Source: Photobacterium sp. JCM 19050 (GTDB taxonomy: Bacteria > Pseudomonadota > Gammaproteobacteria > Enterobacterales > Vibrionaceae). From it: a DNA stretch of 64,000 nucleotides. Shown piece after piece: positions 19,800-31,713 of this stretch. Each line of letters begins with the position of its first letter. Within the stretch, counting starts at the first letter, position 1. The notes beneath the pieces are model-generated. The model worked only from the letters and a program-made list of their open reading frames with translations. It did no database searches and was not told the origin of the DNA. The position numbers and the translations under genes were made by a program. The stretch is taken from NCBI GenBank assembly GCA_001310455.1, contig BAXG01000030.1, positions 1 to 64,000 of the forward strand. The letters are read 5' to 3'.

Positions 19800-20543
19800 T
19801 TAAAGCTGCGCCGCCACGTCGTCAGAGATATCACCATTGTGATAAACCTCCTGAACATCATCCAAATCTTCCAGAGCATCAATTAAGCGAAGCAGTTTCG
19901 GTGCGGTATCAATATCCAGCTCAGCCTGAGTTGAAGGAACCAGTGTTACCTCTGCGTTGACTGACTCAAGACCTGCACCGTCAAGCGCATCTTTCACCAC
20001 ACCAAAATCAGAGGGCGTGGTATAGACATCAATGCTGCCATCATCATTGGTTTCAACGTCATCGGCCCCGGCTTCAAGCGCCGCTTCCATCACGGTGTCT
20101 TCGTCAGTGCCTTCCGCATAGGAAATCACGCCTTTCTTCTCGAAAAGATAGCCGACAGAACCATCGGTTCCCAGGTTGCCACCGGCTTTTGAGAACGCAT
20201 GGCGAACACCGCTGACTGTCCGGTTGCGGTTGTCGGTCAGGCATTCAACCATCACCGCAGTACCACCGGGACCGTAACCTTCATAGATGACGGTTTCCAT
20301 GTTTTCATCGCCCTCGCCACCTGCACCACGCTGGATTGCACGGTTGATGGTGTCGCGGGTCATATTGTTCGATAACGCCTTGTCCACTGCGGCACGCAGG
20401 CGTGGGTTGGTATCGGCTTCCGGGCCACCTGTTTTGGCTGCGACCACCAGCTCACGGATCAGTTTGGTAAAAATCTTACCGCGCTTGGCATCCTGGGCCG
20501 CTTTACGGTGTTTGATGTTGGCCCATTTACTATGACCTGCCAT
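19800..20543 (-). CDS. yebC: YebC/PmpR-family protein
   Basis: 247 residues, frame intact: [20 protein letters not shown] at the N-terminus and the family hallmarks [22 protein letters not shown] and the acidic C-terminal domain. YebC proteins were annotated as transcriptional regulators; recent work links them to relief of ribosome stalling, so the role is best left open. It sits between aspS and ruvC as in most gammaproteobacteria. Confidence 0.95.
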   Translation of the reverse strand: MAGHSKWANIKHRKAAQDAKRGKIFTKLIRELVVAAKTGGPEADTNPRLRAAVDKALSNNMTRDTINRAIQRGAGGEGDENMETVIYEGYGPGGTAVMVECLTDNRNRTVSGVRHAFSKAGGNLGTDGSVGYLFEKKGVISYAEGTDEDTVMEAALEAGADDVETNDDGSIDVYTTPSDFGVVKDALDGAGLESVNAEVTLVPSTQAELDIDTAPKLLRLIDALEDLDDVQEVYHNGDISDDVAAQL

Positions 20544-20608
20544 TATCTACTCCGTTATTTGGTTGGAACCAGAACGGGAACGTTATTTTCCCATTCCTCA
20601 GAAAAGAG

Positions 20609-20630
20609 TAAGCAGGCTTTCGCCTGCTTA
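20609..20630 (-). terminator. Stem-loop between aspS and yebC
   Basis: TAAGCAGGC, TTTC loop, GCCTGCTTA: a perfect 9-base stem just after the aspS stop. A short T-rich stretch (TCTTTTC) follows on the minus strand, so it may attenuate rather than fully stop transcription into yebC. Confidence 0.6.
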
Positions 20631-20648
20631 CCAATTTAGAAAGGAATC

Positions 20649-22433
20649 TTACTCTGCGTCTGCAGGTTTGGCGGCCTTCACGGCAATCGCCAGTTCTTCC
20701 AGCGCCGCCTCGTTGGCAATACTTGGTGCATCTGTCATCAGACACGCTGCTGCGGTTGTCTTAGGGAAGGCGATAACGTCACGGATGTTATCGGTGCCGC
20801 TCAGCAGCATAACCAGACGGTCCATACCGAACGCCAGGCCTGCATGTGGTGGGGTGCCGTACTTCAGGGCATCCAGCAGGAAGCCGAACTTCAGCTGTTG
20901 CTCTTCAGCGGAGATACCCAGAATATCGAACACTGCCGCCTGCATTTCCTGGTTGTGGATACGAACAGAACCGCCACCCACTTCGTAACCATTCAAAACC
21001 ATGTCGTAAGCGTTAGAGTTTGCTGCAGCCGGGTTAGCTTTCAGCTCTTCTGCATTTACGCCCAGTGGTGAAGTGAACGGGTGGTGCATTGCATGCAGGT
21101 TACCTTCGTCGTCTTCCTCAAACATTGGGAAGTCAACCACCCACAGCGGTGCCCATTTGCTGGTATCGGTCAGACCCATGTCAGTACCCAGCTTCAGACG
21201 CAGTGCGCCCATCGCTTCAGTCACAACATTGCCACGGTCAGCACCGAACAGAATGATGTCGCCACTTTCAGCACCGGTACGATCCAGGATGCCGTTGATA
21301 ACATCTTCATTCAGGAATTTGGCAACCGGAGACTGGATACCTTCCATGCCTGCTGCACGGTCGTTAACCTTCATCCATGCCAGACCCTTGGCACCGTAGA
21401 TGCCAACGAACTTAGTGTAGTCGTCAATTTGCTTGCGAGACAGTTCTGCACCGCCCGGTACGCGGATAACGGCTACGCGGCCTTTGGCATCATTAGCCGG
21501 GCCAGAGAATACTTTGAACTCAACGTCTTTCAGAAGATCTGCAACATCTACCAGTTCCAGCGGGTTACGCAGGTCTGGCTTGTCTGAACCGAAACGGCGC
21601 ATCGCTTCTGAGTAAGGCATTACTGGGAAATTGCCCAGATCCACATTCAGCAGTTCCTGCCACATTTCGCGGATCATCTTCTCGGTGATCGCACGAACCT
21701 GATCAGCAGTCAGGAAAGAGGTTTCGATATCGATCTGGGTGAATTCAGGCTGACGGTCTGCACGCAGGTCTTCGTCACGGAAACACTTAACGATCTGGTA
21801 GTAGCGGTCGAAACCGGACATCATCAGCAGCTGCTTGAACAGCTGTGGCGACTGAGGCAGAGCATAGAAGCTGCCTTTGTGAACGCGGCTTGGTACCAAG
21901 TAGTCACGGGCACCTTCCGGCGTTGCCTTTGTCAGTACCGGCGTTTCGATGTCCAGGAAGCCATTGTCGTCAAGGTAACGACGAACAAAGCTGGTTGCAC
22001 GGGCGCGCAGTTTCATGCGCTCGGCCATTTCAGGGCGACGCAGGTCCAGGTAACGGTACTTCAGGCGCAGTTCTTCAGTATTGTTCTGGTTGAAGTCCAG
22101 TGGCAGAGGCTGGGCACGGTTAATGATTTCCAGGCCGGTCGCCAGCACTTCAACAGCACCGGTTGCCATGTCTTTGTTGATCTGGCTTTCTGGGCGCTCA
22201 CGAACTTCACCGGTGATACGGATGCAGAATTCGTTACGCAGCTGGTTAGCCACCTCAAAGATATCCTTCATGTCTGGGTCAACAACAACCTGCACGATAC
22301 CTTCACGGTCGCGCATGTCGATGAAAATCAGGCCGCCGAGATCACGACGACGATTAACCCAGCCACAAAGTTCTACAGTTTGTCCCGCCAGGGACGGATT
22401 CAGGTGACCACAATAATGGGTGCGCATAACCAA
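20649..22433 (-). CDS. aspS: Aspartate--tRNA ligase
   Basis: 594 residues, frame intact. Bacterial-type AspRS: N-terminal OB anticodon-binding domain ([21 protein letters not shown] region), class II catalytic motifs (motif 2 [20 protein letters not shown]; motif 3 [15 protein letters not shown]) and the GAD insertion between them (about 290-420). It charges tRNA-Asp. First gene of the aspS-yebC-ruv region. Confidence 0.97.
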   Translation of the reverse strand: MVMRTHYCGHLNPSLAGQTVELCGWVNRRRDLGGLIFIDMRDREGIVQVVVDPDMKDIFEVANQLRNEFCIRITGEVRERPESQINKDMATGAVEVLATGLEIINRAQPLPLDFNQNNTEELRLKYRYLDLRRPEMAERMKLRARATSFVRRYLDDNGFLDIETPVLTKATPEGARDYLVPSRVHKGSFYALPQSPQLFKQLLMMSGFDRYYQIVKCFRDEDLRADRQPEFTQIDIETSFLTADQVRAITEKMIREMWQELLNVDLGNFPVMPYSEAMRRFGSDKPDLRNPLELVDVADLLKDVEFKVFSGPANDAKGRVAVIRVPGGAELSRKQIDDYTKFVGIYGAKGLAWMKVNDRAAGMEGIQSPVAKFLNEDVINGILDRTGAESGDIILFGADRGNVVTEAMGALRLKLGTDMGLTDTSKWAPLWVVDFPMFEEDDEGNLHAMHHPFTSPLGVNAEELKANPAAANSNAYDMVLNGYEVGGGSVRIHNQEMQAAVFDILGISAEEQQLKFGFLLDALKYGTPPHAGLAFGMDRLVMLLSGTDNIRDVIAFPKTTAAACLMTDAPSIANEAALEELAIAVKAAKPADAE

Positions 22434-22744
22434 TTCCCGCTCTTATTACTTATCCTGAGTGCGCCAGGGGCGCGTCCTCACTAAACTGTCTGGAAAGAAA
22501 GGCCGGACAGCCTTTCCCGGGCAACGGACAGGTACATCCACTGCCTTCTATTCATTTGCTCGCAAAAGATGGGGCATTATAAAGGAAAACCGACAGTTGG
22601 TAAACCATCCGGGTGATTTCCGGCCAAATAAGCACCATACTGACTCACGTATCCTAATCAGGCGTCCGGTGCATTACCAGTGGATTGTCATTCTCCCTGA
22701 TAAAACGGTATCTTGGGTGCCACTGTGATTAACAGGATGGTAAC
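22434..22744 (+). other. Intergenic region between divergent aspS and the DUF72 gene
   Basis: 311 bases with no supported gene. It must hold both promoters. I see a GC-rich stretch next to aspS and an AGGATGG ribosome site just before the GTG start at 22745, but no clear repeat or RNA. Confidence 0.5.
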
Positions 22745-23664
22745 GTGACGACCTCTCCCCCAGAGAATATTCCACCGGCAACACCCCGGCTTGCCGATAC
22801 CCAGAATCCGCCAATTCGGCTTGGGCTTACCCAGTGGTCACATAATGCCTGGCAGCGGAAGTTCTACCCTAAAGGAAGTCAGTCCGGCGAGCGACTCGCA
22901 CGCTATGCAGAGGTGTTCAACACCGTTGAGGGAAATACCACGTTTTATGCCAGCCCGTCACCGGAAACCGTGCTGCGTTGGCACCAGTCGACACCGGATA
23001 ACTTCCGTTTCACTTTCAAATTCCCGCGCCAGATAACCCATGACTTCCAGCTGTCGAACTGCCGGGATTTGGTCAGCGAATTCATTCACCTTTTAAAACC
23101 TCTGCATGAAAAAACAGCGCTGTGGAAAATCCAGCTCCCTTCTGCTTTTGGACCGGAGTCCCTGGGCTCACTGGCACAGTTCATCCGCGCTTTGCCGGAA
23201 CATTGCCACGCAGGTGTGGAAGTCAGGCATCCGGCATTTTTTGCCAAAGGTGACGCTGAGCGGGCGCTAAACCGGTTGCTGATAGAAACCCAAGCCGACC
23301 GGATCATTATGGACAGCAGGCCGGTTTTTCGGCAAAGCCCAATACGGCAGCCGTCATTGATGCCCAGCAGAAAAAACCCAAAGTTCCGGTTCATGCCATT
23401 GCGACATCCGATTCTCCGATGGTTCGTTTCATCGGGCATCCGGACATCGAAGCAAATGATGCTTTCTTTGAGCCCTGGCTTGCCAAAATCCCGGCCTGGT
23501 TGGCTGAGGGCAAAACACCTTATCTGATGATTCACACTCCTGATAACGACTTAGCACCGGAGCTTGCTGAAAGGCTGTACAAAAAGGTATCTGAGAAGCT
23601 GGGGCTTCCGCCGTTGGGAGAGTTACGTCCGGCAGACAACAGCCCACAGTTTTCCCTTTTGTAA
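22745..23664 (+). CDS. DUF72 / YecE-family protein (frameshifted)
   Basis: About 306 residues after one T is restored in a T5 run near 23329. TIM-barrel DUF72 features: RLGLTQWSHNAWQRKFYPKG near residue 25, FNTVEGNTTFYA, FRFTFKFPRQITHD, and a C-terminal segment with VHAIATSDSPMVRFIGHP. The family is widespread and structurally known but has no settled activity. Start codon GTG with AGGATGG upstream. Confidence 0.82.
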
Positions 23665-23851
23665 CCGCTGGATATACCGGTCCGTACTTGCATGTCATGT
23701 GCCTGAATCAAGCGAGAAATCTTTAGGATTACTCAACGCAGAGACAATGCATTAAAAGCGAGTCAGCTATGCTGAAAGGTGGCGCGTACTCGCGTCATGT
23801 AAACAATTTAACAACTCTCCCAATTCAAATCCGGATAAATCAGGAGTCGCT

Positions 23852-24094
23852 ATGCAAGGTGAAAACCACGCTCTGGTTTATGAATTCCCTGAGTACAAGG
23901 ATAAAATCCTGGCACTAAAGGAATCTGACGCAGACTTTCAGGAGCAGGCAAAGGAATACCACAAGCTGGACCACAAAATCCGCGGACTGGAAAGTGCCAA
24001 CATTCCCACAGACGACCAGCATTTTAACGAACTTCGCCTCAGACGTGCACAACTGAAAGACGTGATTCACGAGCGATTAAAAAACGGGGCATAG
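23852..24094 (+). CDS. DUF465 / YdcH-family small protein
   Basis: 80 residues with an AGGAGTCGCT ribosome site. An amphipathic helical hairpin (EYKDKILALKESDADF, EYHKLDHKIRGLE, RLRRAQLKDVIHERLK) typical of the YdcH/DUF465 family of cytosolic helical proteins of unknown role. A GC-rich hairpin (24148-24164) follows 53 bases after the stop. Confidence 0.85.
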   Translation: MQGENHALVYEFPEYKDKILALKESDADFQEQAKEYHKLDHKIRGLESANIPTDDQHFNELRLRRAQLKDVIHERLKNGA

Positions 24095-24303
24095 CAAAAC
24101 ACCCTCCAACAAACCTCCCTGGCAACATCAAATACGACGTCAGTCTATCCCCGCCTTGCGGGGATTTCTGGAGTGTGACATAGAGACAAACACCCTCTTT
24201 TTTTCTACAATACGCGGCTTTTCGGGGTAATGGACAGCCCGGTAAACTGATATTGATGCAGGACAGCCACAGACGATGGTGGCTCCCCGCCCAGATGAAC
24301 TAG

Positions 24304-25044
<741 letters not shown>

Positions 25045-25064
25045 GTCAGGGTGTAATCCGTACC

Positions 25065-26036
25065 ATGTTTGATTTTTCTACTTTCTATCAAATCATTGCC
25101 AAAAACCGCCTCTCTTCATGGCTTAATGTCCTGCCTGCCCAGCTTGCAGAATGGAATACCCTGCCTCATGGAGACATGAACAAGTGGCTGAAGGCCGTGC
25201 GCAAGATGCCGACTGACCTTCCGGTTGAGATCGACATCAAAGACAGCGTTACCATTAAAGCGTCAGAGCCGCTTGAGCCGGGTATGGAATCCAAGATTGC
25301 CTCCCTGCTTAAATTCCTCTGCCCGTGGCGTAAAGGTCCGTATTTTATCCACGGCACCCATATCGACACCGAATGGCGCTCCGACTGGAAATGGGATCGC
25401 GTCCTTCCACACATTTCACCACTTAAAGATCGCTATGTGTTGGATGTAGGCTGTGGCAGTGGCTACCACATGTGGCGCATGTTGGGTGAAGGGGCAAAGT
25501 TTGTGGTGGGTATCGACCCGGTTCCCCTATTTCTTTGCCAGTTCCATGCAGTGAAAACCCTGATGGGCGGCAACGACAACATCCATTTCATTCCGTCAGG
25601 CATCGAAAAGCTCCCGGAACTGAAGGCTTTTGACACCGTTTTCAGCATGGGTGTGCTGTATCACCGCAAGTCACCACTGGACCACCTGACCCAGCTTAAA
25701 AGCCAACTGCGTAAAGGCGGTGAACTGGTGCTGGAAACCCTTGTCGTGGATGGTGATGAAAATACTGTCCTGGTTCCGGTTGGCCGCTACGCCCAAATGA
25801 GAAATGTTTACTTCTTCCCATCATCTGCTGCGCTGAAAGTGTGGCTGGAGAATGTCGGTTTTGAAGATGTGCGCATCGTCGATGAAGGTTACACAACGGT
25901 TGAAGAACAACGCTCTACTGAATGGATGACCAACGAATCGCTTTCTGATTTTCTTGATCCAAACGACCCCACAAAAACTGCTGAGGGTTATCCCGCACCA
26001 AAACGCGCTGTTTTGATCGCCGTCAATCCTGATTGA
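25065..26036 (+). CDS. cmoB: tRNA U34 carboxymethyltransferase CmoB
   Basis: 323 residues, frame intact. N-terminal family region ([18 protein letters not shown]), then [17 protein letters not shown] and a Rossmann domain ([48 protein letters not shown]). It transfers the carboxymethyl group of carboxy-SAM to 5-hydroxyuridine 34 of tRNA, extending codon reading. Terminated by the hairpin at 26063. Confidence 0.96.
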   Translation: MFDFSTFYQIIAKNRLSSWLNVLPAQLAEWNTLPHGDMNKWLKAVRKMPTDLPVEIDIKDSVTIKASEPLEPGMESKIASLLKFLCPWRKGPYFIHGTHIDTEWRSDWKWDRVLPHISPLKDRYVLDVGCGSGYHMWRMLGEGAKFVVGIDPVPLFLCQFHAVKTLMGGNDNIHFIPSGIEKLPELKAFDTVFSMGVLYHRKSPLDHLTQLKSQLRKGGELVLETLVVDGDENTVLVPVGRYAQMRNVYFFPSSAALKVWLENVGFEDVRIVDEGYTTVEEQRSTEWMTNESLSDFLDPNDPTKTAEGYPAPKRAVLIAVNPD

Positions 26037-26062
26037 TTTAATATTGACCTAATCATGACATC

Positions 26063-26086
26063 GGGCGCTTTAAGCGCCCTTTGTTT
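26063..26086 (+). terminator. Terminator after cmoB
   Basis: GGGCGCTTTAAGCGCCC followed by TTTGTTT, 26 bases after the cmoB stop. Confidence 0.85.
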
Positions 26087-26200
26087 CAATATAAAATGCC
26101 CGCCTGCTTAAAATAGCCAATAAAAATTCTTTATTTTTCAGTTGCTTCAATGACTGAAATTTAACATACAATTTACAAAGAGACGCGCCGGAGCCTTTTA

Positions 26201-27015
26201 ATGTCTTTCCGCCACATTTTGCCCATTGCCGTTGCGGTTTCTCTGTCGGGCTGTAGCCTGACCACCAGTGAACAGCACCAGCAAACACTGGCTGCTATTG
26301 AGAAACTGGACACCAGTATCAACACCCGAGTTGTCCAATTGGAAGACTCCCTGCAAGAACAAAAACAACAAATCACGCAACTTGAGTCCCGCCTCACTTC
26401 CCTATCCCATAACCTGGAAAAAATGCGCCAGGATCACGCAAAAATCCCGACCGCTGCAGAAACCCGAACCATTGTAAAAGAGCGCCTGGTTCCGATGCCG
26501 GTTCACGGTGATAAAGCCATTCTTGGCCAGCAGGAATGGGTCTGGATCGACAAAGTGAAATCCAACTTCCGCGCGCGCGTGGATACCGGTGCTGCGACTT
26601 CCTCTCTCAACGCAGTTGATCTGCAGGAATTTGAACGCGACGGCAAAAAGTGGGTGCGTTTCAGCCTGGCTCATGATGAAAACGAAGCCAAGGAACAGCA
26701 ACTTTCTGTTGAAGCCCCGGTTGCCGCTGGGTACGTATCCGCCAATCCTCACTTGATGAGGCAGTACGCCGTCCGGTCGTCGAACTTTGGGTGCGCGTGG
26801 GTAACCTGCACGAAAAAGCACAGTTCACCCTCACCGACCGTTCACAAATGGATTTCCCTGTCCTGCTGGGCCGCGAGTTTTTCAAAGACATCGCAGTTGT
26901 TGATGTCAGCAAGGAGTACACCCACGACAGGCATCAGGATAAAACTGCTGAGGCTGCCACCAAGACTGCCCCTGAAAAAACCGACGTTACAAAGCCGGGC
27001 AAGGTGAACTCATGA
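26201..27015 (+). CDS. Retropepsin-like aspartic protease, RimB/'ATP-dependent zinc protease' family (lipoprotein, frameshifted)
   Basis: About 271 residues after one C is restored near 26725 (GCC(C)GCTGG). The N-terminus ends in a lipobox-like LSGC (Cys18), then a coiled coil (about 25-85, many Gln/Glu). The protease-like domain has RARVDTGAATSSL with the catalytic DTG and ends VLLGREFFKDIAVVDVSKEY. Known: such proteins are genome partners of RimK-like amidoligases and 7TM-transglutaminase-like proteins. It overlaps the next gene by ATGA. The older 'zinc protease' label has little support; the DTG motif argues for an aspartic enzyme. Confidence 0.78.
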
Positions 27016-28515
27016 GATCTCGCGTACCGTTTTATATCCTTGTCTCCCTCCTGGTGATCGTAGGTGTCACCATGAGTTGGTTCCGTCACGCCGAATATGG
27101 TGTGCCCTGGACACCGGGACAGGAACGCCAGCTATGGGAAATTGAAGCCCGGGTTGAATTCCAGGCAATTGGTGAGCCGGTTAAAGTGTCCATGGCGATC
27201 CCCCAGACACAGCACGCTTCACGCTGATTAACGAAAACAGCTCTTCGCCGGGTTATGGTGTCGCTATTGTGGATACCGATCAGGGCAAACGAGCAGAATG
27301 GTCTGTCCGCAAGGCAACAGGGCCACAACTTCTGTATTTCAAAAACCAGATGTTAGTGGATGACCAGGCAAAGTATACCCAGGCAGCACCAACTGGCCCG
27401 GTGACCCCAATCCTTCTTGATGGCCCGGCAAAAACTGCTGCGGAAGCCCTGCTGGCTCAAGCCCGAGAGCGCTCCGCTGACGACATGACCCTGACCCGCG
27501 AGCTGATCAAACAATTTAACGATACCGACAACCAGAATGCGGCGCTGTTGCTGAATGTCCTGAATAAGCCGGAAGCCGTTGTTGCACTGCTTTCCCAGGA
27601 CAATGTTCATGCCCGGGTTGTCGGTGGATTGTGGCTGGAAGACGGCCGTCGTCGTCAGAATATCGTCCCGATGATTGAAGTCTGGGACGGTACAGAATGG
27701 CAACTGTTTGACCCGGATTCTGGCCGCCTTGGTCATCATAATAATCTGCTTATCTGGGATCAGGACGGCACATCCCTGCTTGACGTTGTTGGCGGTGAAA
27801 ACTCAAACGTCACATTCTCGGTGATTGCCCAGGACATCACCCCGCAGCAGGCCACGATGCAGAAGGTCAAAGTCGACAACCTGCTGAACTTCTCAATTCA
27901 CAGCCTGCCGATTGAAGAACAGGCGATGTTCAAAACCATCATGCTGATCCCGATTGGTGCGCTGGTCGTCGTGTTCCTGCGAATTATTGTCGGCCTGAAA
28001 ACCTCCGGTACCTTTATGCCGGTGCTGATTGCAGTGGCTTTCGTCCAGACTCAGTTGTTGACCGGTATTGTCGGCTTCCTGCTGATTGTCGGCACTGGCC
28101 TTATCATTCGAAGTTACCTTTCGAGGCTGAACCTGCTGCTGGTGGCACGAATATCCGCGGTCATTATCACGGTTATCATGATTATCGCCGTGTTCACCGT
28201 CATCGCATACAAAATCGGTCTGGTGGAAGGTCTGACTATCACATTTTTCCCGATGATTATCCTGTCATGGACCATCGAACGGATGTCGATCCTTTGGGAA
28301 GAGGAAGGCGCCAAGCAAGTGCTGGTTCAGGGCGGCGGTTCACTGCTCACGGCAGTGCTGGTCTACCTTGCTATGACCAACGAAGTGGTACGTCATATCA
28401 CCTTCAACTTCATCGGCATCCAACTGGTAATCCTCGCCTTATCCTGCTGCTGGGTAACTACACCGGCTACCGTCTGAGCGAGTTGAAACGCTTCAAACCG
28501 CTGGTGAAGGAGTAA
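27012..28515 (+). CDS. Inactive-transglutaminase / 7TM membrane protein (two frameshifts)
   Basis: About 501 residues after two single-base repairs, near 27212 and near 28438 (GCC(C)TTATC). One N-terminal span (FYILVSLLVIVGVTMSW), a large extracytoplasmic region (about 30-300) with a transglutaminase-like but apparently inactive fold (ARVVGGLWLEDGRRRQNIVPMIEVW, WQLFDPDSG), and then about seven hydrophobic spans (about 300-490). It starts inside the stop of the protease gene and ends 4 bases before the ligase gene, so the three are one operon and likely one membrane-associated system that modifies or senses a peptide. Confidence 0.78.
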
Positions 28516-28519
28516 GCCT

Positions 28520-29496
28520 ATGCTTGGCTTCCTGAAAAAGTTTGCGTCACCCCTGGCGCTCCACCGCGCCGGATTATGGGTATGAACCAGCGCAACATCA
28601 GCTATATCGGCCGCTATAACAGCCGACGCCTGTTCCCGCTGGTAGACGATAAACTCAAAACCAAGCTGATTGCCCAGCAAGCCGGTGCAACTGTTCCTGA
28701 ACTTATTGGGGTGATTCACAATCAGGCTGATGTCCCTTCAATCCATGAAATGGTCGCCAAGTGGCCAGGTTTTGTCATTAAACCCGCCCGGGGTTCAGGG
28801 GGTAAGGGAATCCTGGTTATTACCTCCCACGGAAATGGCATTTACCGCAAACCTTCAGGCGCGGAAATCGGTCTCGAAGACGTAGAACGGCACCTGACCA
28901 ATACACTGGCCGGTCTTTTTTCACTGGGCGGGAAAAACGACGTCGCCGTTGTTGAAAACCTGATTCAGTTTGACGATGTGTTTGACGGATTCAGTTATGA
29001 AGGTGTACCGGATATCCGGGTGATTGTCTTCAAGGGCTACCCAGTGATGGCGATGATGCGCCTGTCCACGTCTGCTTCGGACGGGAAAGCCAACCTCCAC
29101 CAAGGGGCTGTCGGTGTGGGTATCGATCTCGCCACCGGACGTGCCGTCCGGGCTGTACAGTTCAATCGCCCGGTAGAAAAACACCCAGACACAGGCAGGG
29201 AACTGAATGAACTTCAGGTACCGCACTGGAATAAGTTGTTGACCCTCGCTGCCAGCGCTTGGGAAATGACCGGCCTGGGTTATATCGGGACCGACATGGT
29301 ACTCGACAAAGAAAAAGGGCCGATGGTACTTGAACTCAACGCCCGCCCCGGTCTTGCCATTCAGATCGCCAACGGCTGTGGCCTTTTACCACGCCTTCGG
29401 TTTATTGAGCGGATGGGTGATTCCGCTGCCGGAGTGACAGCAGAAGAGCGCGTCGCTTTCTCGTCCCGTCATTTCGGAAATGCTGATCAGCATTAA
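28520..29496 (+). CDS. Alpha-L-glutamate ligase-like ATP-grasp protein (RimK-related, frameshifted)
   Basis: About 325 residues after one G is restored near 28572 (GCCGG(G)ATT). It starts MLGFLKKFASP. ATP-grasp features: WPGFVIKPARGSGGKGILVI (ATP-binding loop), VENLIQFDDVFDGFSYEG, DIRVIVFKGYPVMAMMR, GYIGTDMVLDKEKGPMVLELNARPGLAIQ (metal-binding Glu and Asn). RimK-like enzymes form amide bonds between an amino acid and an acceptor. The acceptor is unknown here. Last gene of the trio; a terminator follows at 29512. Confidence 0.83.
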
Positions 29497-29511
29497 ACCG
29501 AAATAATTCAT

Positions 29512-29539
29512 AACGTCCCGGTATCACAAGGGACGTTTT
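29512..29539 (+). terminator. Terminator after the ATP-grasp gene
   Basis: AACGTCCC, a 10-base loop and GGGACGTTTT. Confidence 0.8.
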
Positions 29540-29617
29540 CTCTTCTTCCCCACCAGCTCAAAATCCCTTAACCTAAGGCAAGATTTAGACGTCTAGACAT
29601 AGGGATGTATCGCACCA

Positions 29618-30772
29618 ATGGCAGAAAATAACCCATACGATTTCGACCAACACGTTGATCGCCGAAACACTGACTGTGACAAATGGGACAAGTACAAAGA
29701 CACAGATATTCTGCCAATGTGGGTGGCAGATACGGATTTCCGTTCGCCACCAGAGGTGCTGGACGCGCTGCACCAGCGTATTGACCACGGCGTGCTGGGA
29801 TATGGCCATGCGCCGGATGCCCTGACCGACACCATTGTTGCCCGCTTAGCTGAACGTTATAACTGGAAAATTGATCCGGAGTGGATCGTCTACCTTCCGG
29901 GCTTAGTGTGTGGTCTCAACTTGACAGTCCGTGCACTGACAGAGGCCAAAGAAGCGGCGATGACACCATGCCCAATTTACCCACCGTTTGTTTCCTCCAT
30001 CAAGTTGGCGGAAAGAGAGATCTGCAAAGTACCGGTGGCGTTGAAAGAAGGCCGCTGGCTTATCGATCTTGAGCGTGCCGATAACCTGATACCGAAGAAC
30101 ACCAAATTGATGATGTTCTGTAACCCGTTTAACCCGGGCGGGACGGTTTACCGTCGTGAAGAGCTGGAAGAGGTACTGGCCTTTGCGGAAAAACATGATC
30201 TTTACGTGTGTTCTGATGAAATCCACTGTGACCTTCTGCTGGATGAAGATGCGGTCCATATTCCGTTTGCCAGCCTGAGCGAAAGTGCCCAAAAACGATC
30301 AGTCACCCTGATTGCGCCTAGCAAGACCTTCAATATCGCCGGACTCGGCGCGTCAATTGCCATTGTTCCGGATCCGGATTTGCGCCGTAAGTTTGTCCGT
30401 ACTCGCCAGGGAATTGTCCCCAGCCTTAATGTGCTCGCTTACACCGCCGCAACCGCAGCGTATCACCACGGTCAGCCTTGGCTCGACGCTCAGCTGGACT
30501 ACCTGCGCGCTAACCGCGACTTGGTGGAGCAGGAAATCGCAACCATTCCGGGGCTTGAGCTCCAACACATTGAAGCAACCTACCTGGCATGGATTGATGC
30601 CAGCGCTCTGCCCGTCGATAACCCGTTTGCCTTCTTTGAAGAAGCGGGGGTAGGCATGTCACCCGGATCAGATTTCGGAAACCCGAACTTTGTTCGCCTC
30701 AATTTCGGCTGTACGAGGGAGTTGCTGACAGAGGCACTAAGACGGATCAGGGTAGCTGTAGAGACCCTCTGA
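29618..30772 (+). CDS. MalY/PatB-family PLP-dependent C-S lyase / aminotransferase
   Basis: 384 residues, frame intact. Fold-type I PLP enzyme: DILPMWVADTDFRSPPEVLDAL near the N-terminus, MMFCNPFNPGGTVY, VCSDEIHCDLLL and the PLP lysine Lys236 in APSKTFNIAGL. The MWVADxDF element marks the MalY/PatB subgroup, whose members cleave cystathionine or cysteine conjugates to pyruvate, ammonia and a thiol; MalY also represses the mal regulon in E. coli. Monocistronic between terminators. Confidence 0.88.
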   Translation: MAENNPYDFDQHVDRRNTDCDKWDKYKDTDILPMWVADTDFRSPPEVLDALHQRIDHGVLGYGHAPDALTDTIVARLAERYNWKIDPEWIVYLPGLVCGLNLTVRALTEAKEAAMTPCPIYPPFVSSIKLAEREICKVPVALKEGRWLIDLERADNLIPKNTKLMMFCNPFNPGGTVYRREELEEVLAFAEKHDLYVCSDEIHCDLLLDEDAVHIPFASLSESAQKRSVTLIAPSKTFNIAGLGASIAIVPDPDLRRKFVRTRQGIVPSLNVLAYTAATAAYHHGQPWLDAQLDYLRANRDLVEQEIATIPGLELQHIEATYLAWIDASALPVDNPFAFFEEAGVGMSPGSDFGNPNFVRLNFGCTRELLTEALRRIRVAVETL

Positions 30773-30800
30773 CCCTTTCAGCTTAAAATTTTATTCTCCC

Positions 30801-30834
30801 AAAAGTACCCGTCTGAGCACGGGTACTTTTTTTT
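30801..30834 (+). terminator. Terminator after the PatB/MalY-type gene
   Basis: AAAAGTACCCGT and ACGGGTACTTTT arms with a run of eight T; a strong intrinsic terminator. Confidence 0.9.
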
Positions 30835-30921
30835 ACTTTGTGCATCAACTGCCTGTTATTTGAGCTAAAGATTGTGATCTGGCCGCCGATAGCCTTGTCA
30901 TAGGCAAAGACAGGAACCAAC

Positions 30922-31430
30922 ATGCAAGTCCATTCCCTCGATACCGCACATCTGATAACCGACGTACAGTTTGGCAACAAACTGAGCTCGGCTGTGGTTC
31001 AGGGACGCCGTGCTGACTTTGCTTGATGCTTGCGATGCTTTCCGGTGACATGACAGAAAGCACCCCGCTTACTGAAACCCCGGACGTTGACAATTCCGAT
31101 GCCGCCCTGCGCCGCCGTTTTTCCCTCTCTGAGCCTCAGCGTCTTAACGGGGAAGAACGTGATTTCAACATTGCCGCGCTGCAAGTAAAACAGTTTCATG
31201 ATGGCGGAATCCAAAGCGCCAAGCTTCAACAGGGACTCAACCCTGTCGCTATGCATACTGCTCCCCTGGATACCTGCGGTTTCCCAGAAGAGGTTTATCA
31301 CAACCTCGACGGACATCTACGACGCAAACTTCGGGCTGAACATCCTGAAAATACCGGCAAAAACCCGGATCGTCTTTACGCATCGTTAATTCAGGCCAGC
31401 AGGAACGATCAATTATCCATGCGGTGCTGA
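30922..31430 (+). CDS. Conserved-looking hypothetical protein (frameshifted)
   Basis: About 169 residues after one base is restored near 31024. It begins MQVHSLDTAHLITDVQFG and continues through GRRADFAL and MLAMLSGDMTE to a charged region (RRRFSLSEPQRLNGEERDFNIAALQ) and ends LSMRC. No signal peptide, membrane span or known motif. The continuous reading across the repaired break, with even composition on both sides, argues that it is real. Function unknown. Confidence 0.6.
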
Positions 31431-31713
31431 CTTTTCGCATCTTAGATCCAATCCCCGGCCTGACTATATTTCTGACCTCTTCTGCACTGTCCAATCCCCG
31501 CCTTATTGAGAAAAATCGGACTCAAATTCCCCGTTATATTCGCGGAAATTTGTGATCAGCTCCCGAAAAGTCGCGGGCGAGATCTGGCTTGGATCAAATT
31601 TATCAATCTTCGTGCAGGCGAAAAACACACAATGTAACGACGCTCATATATACCCGGGTCAGTCAGGTAGATACTGGTCCATAGATTCACCCAGGTTATT
31701 GAGAGAAAAGATA

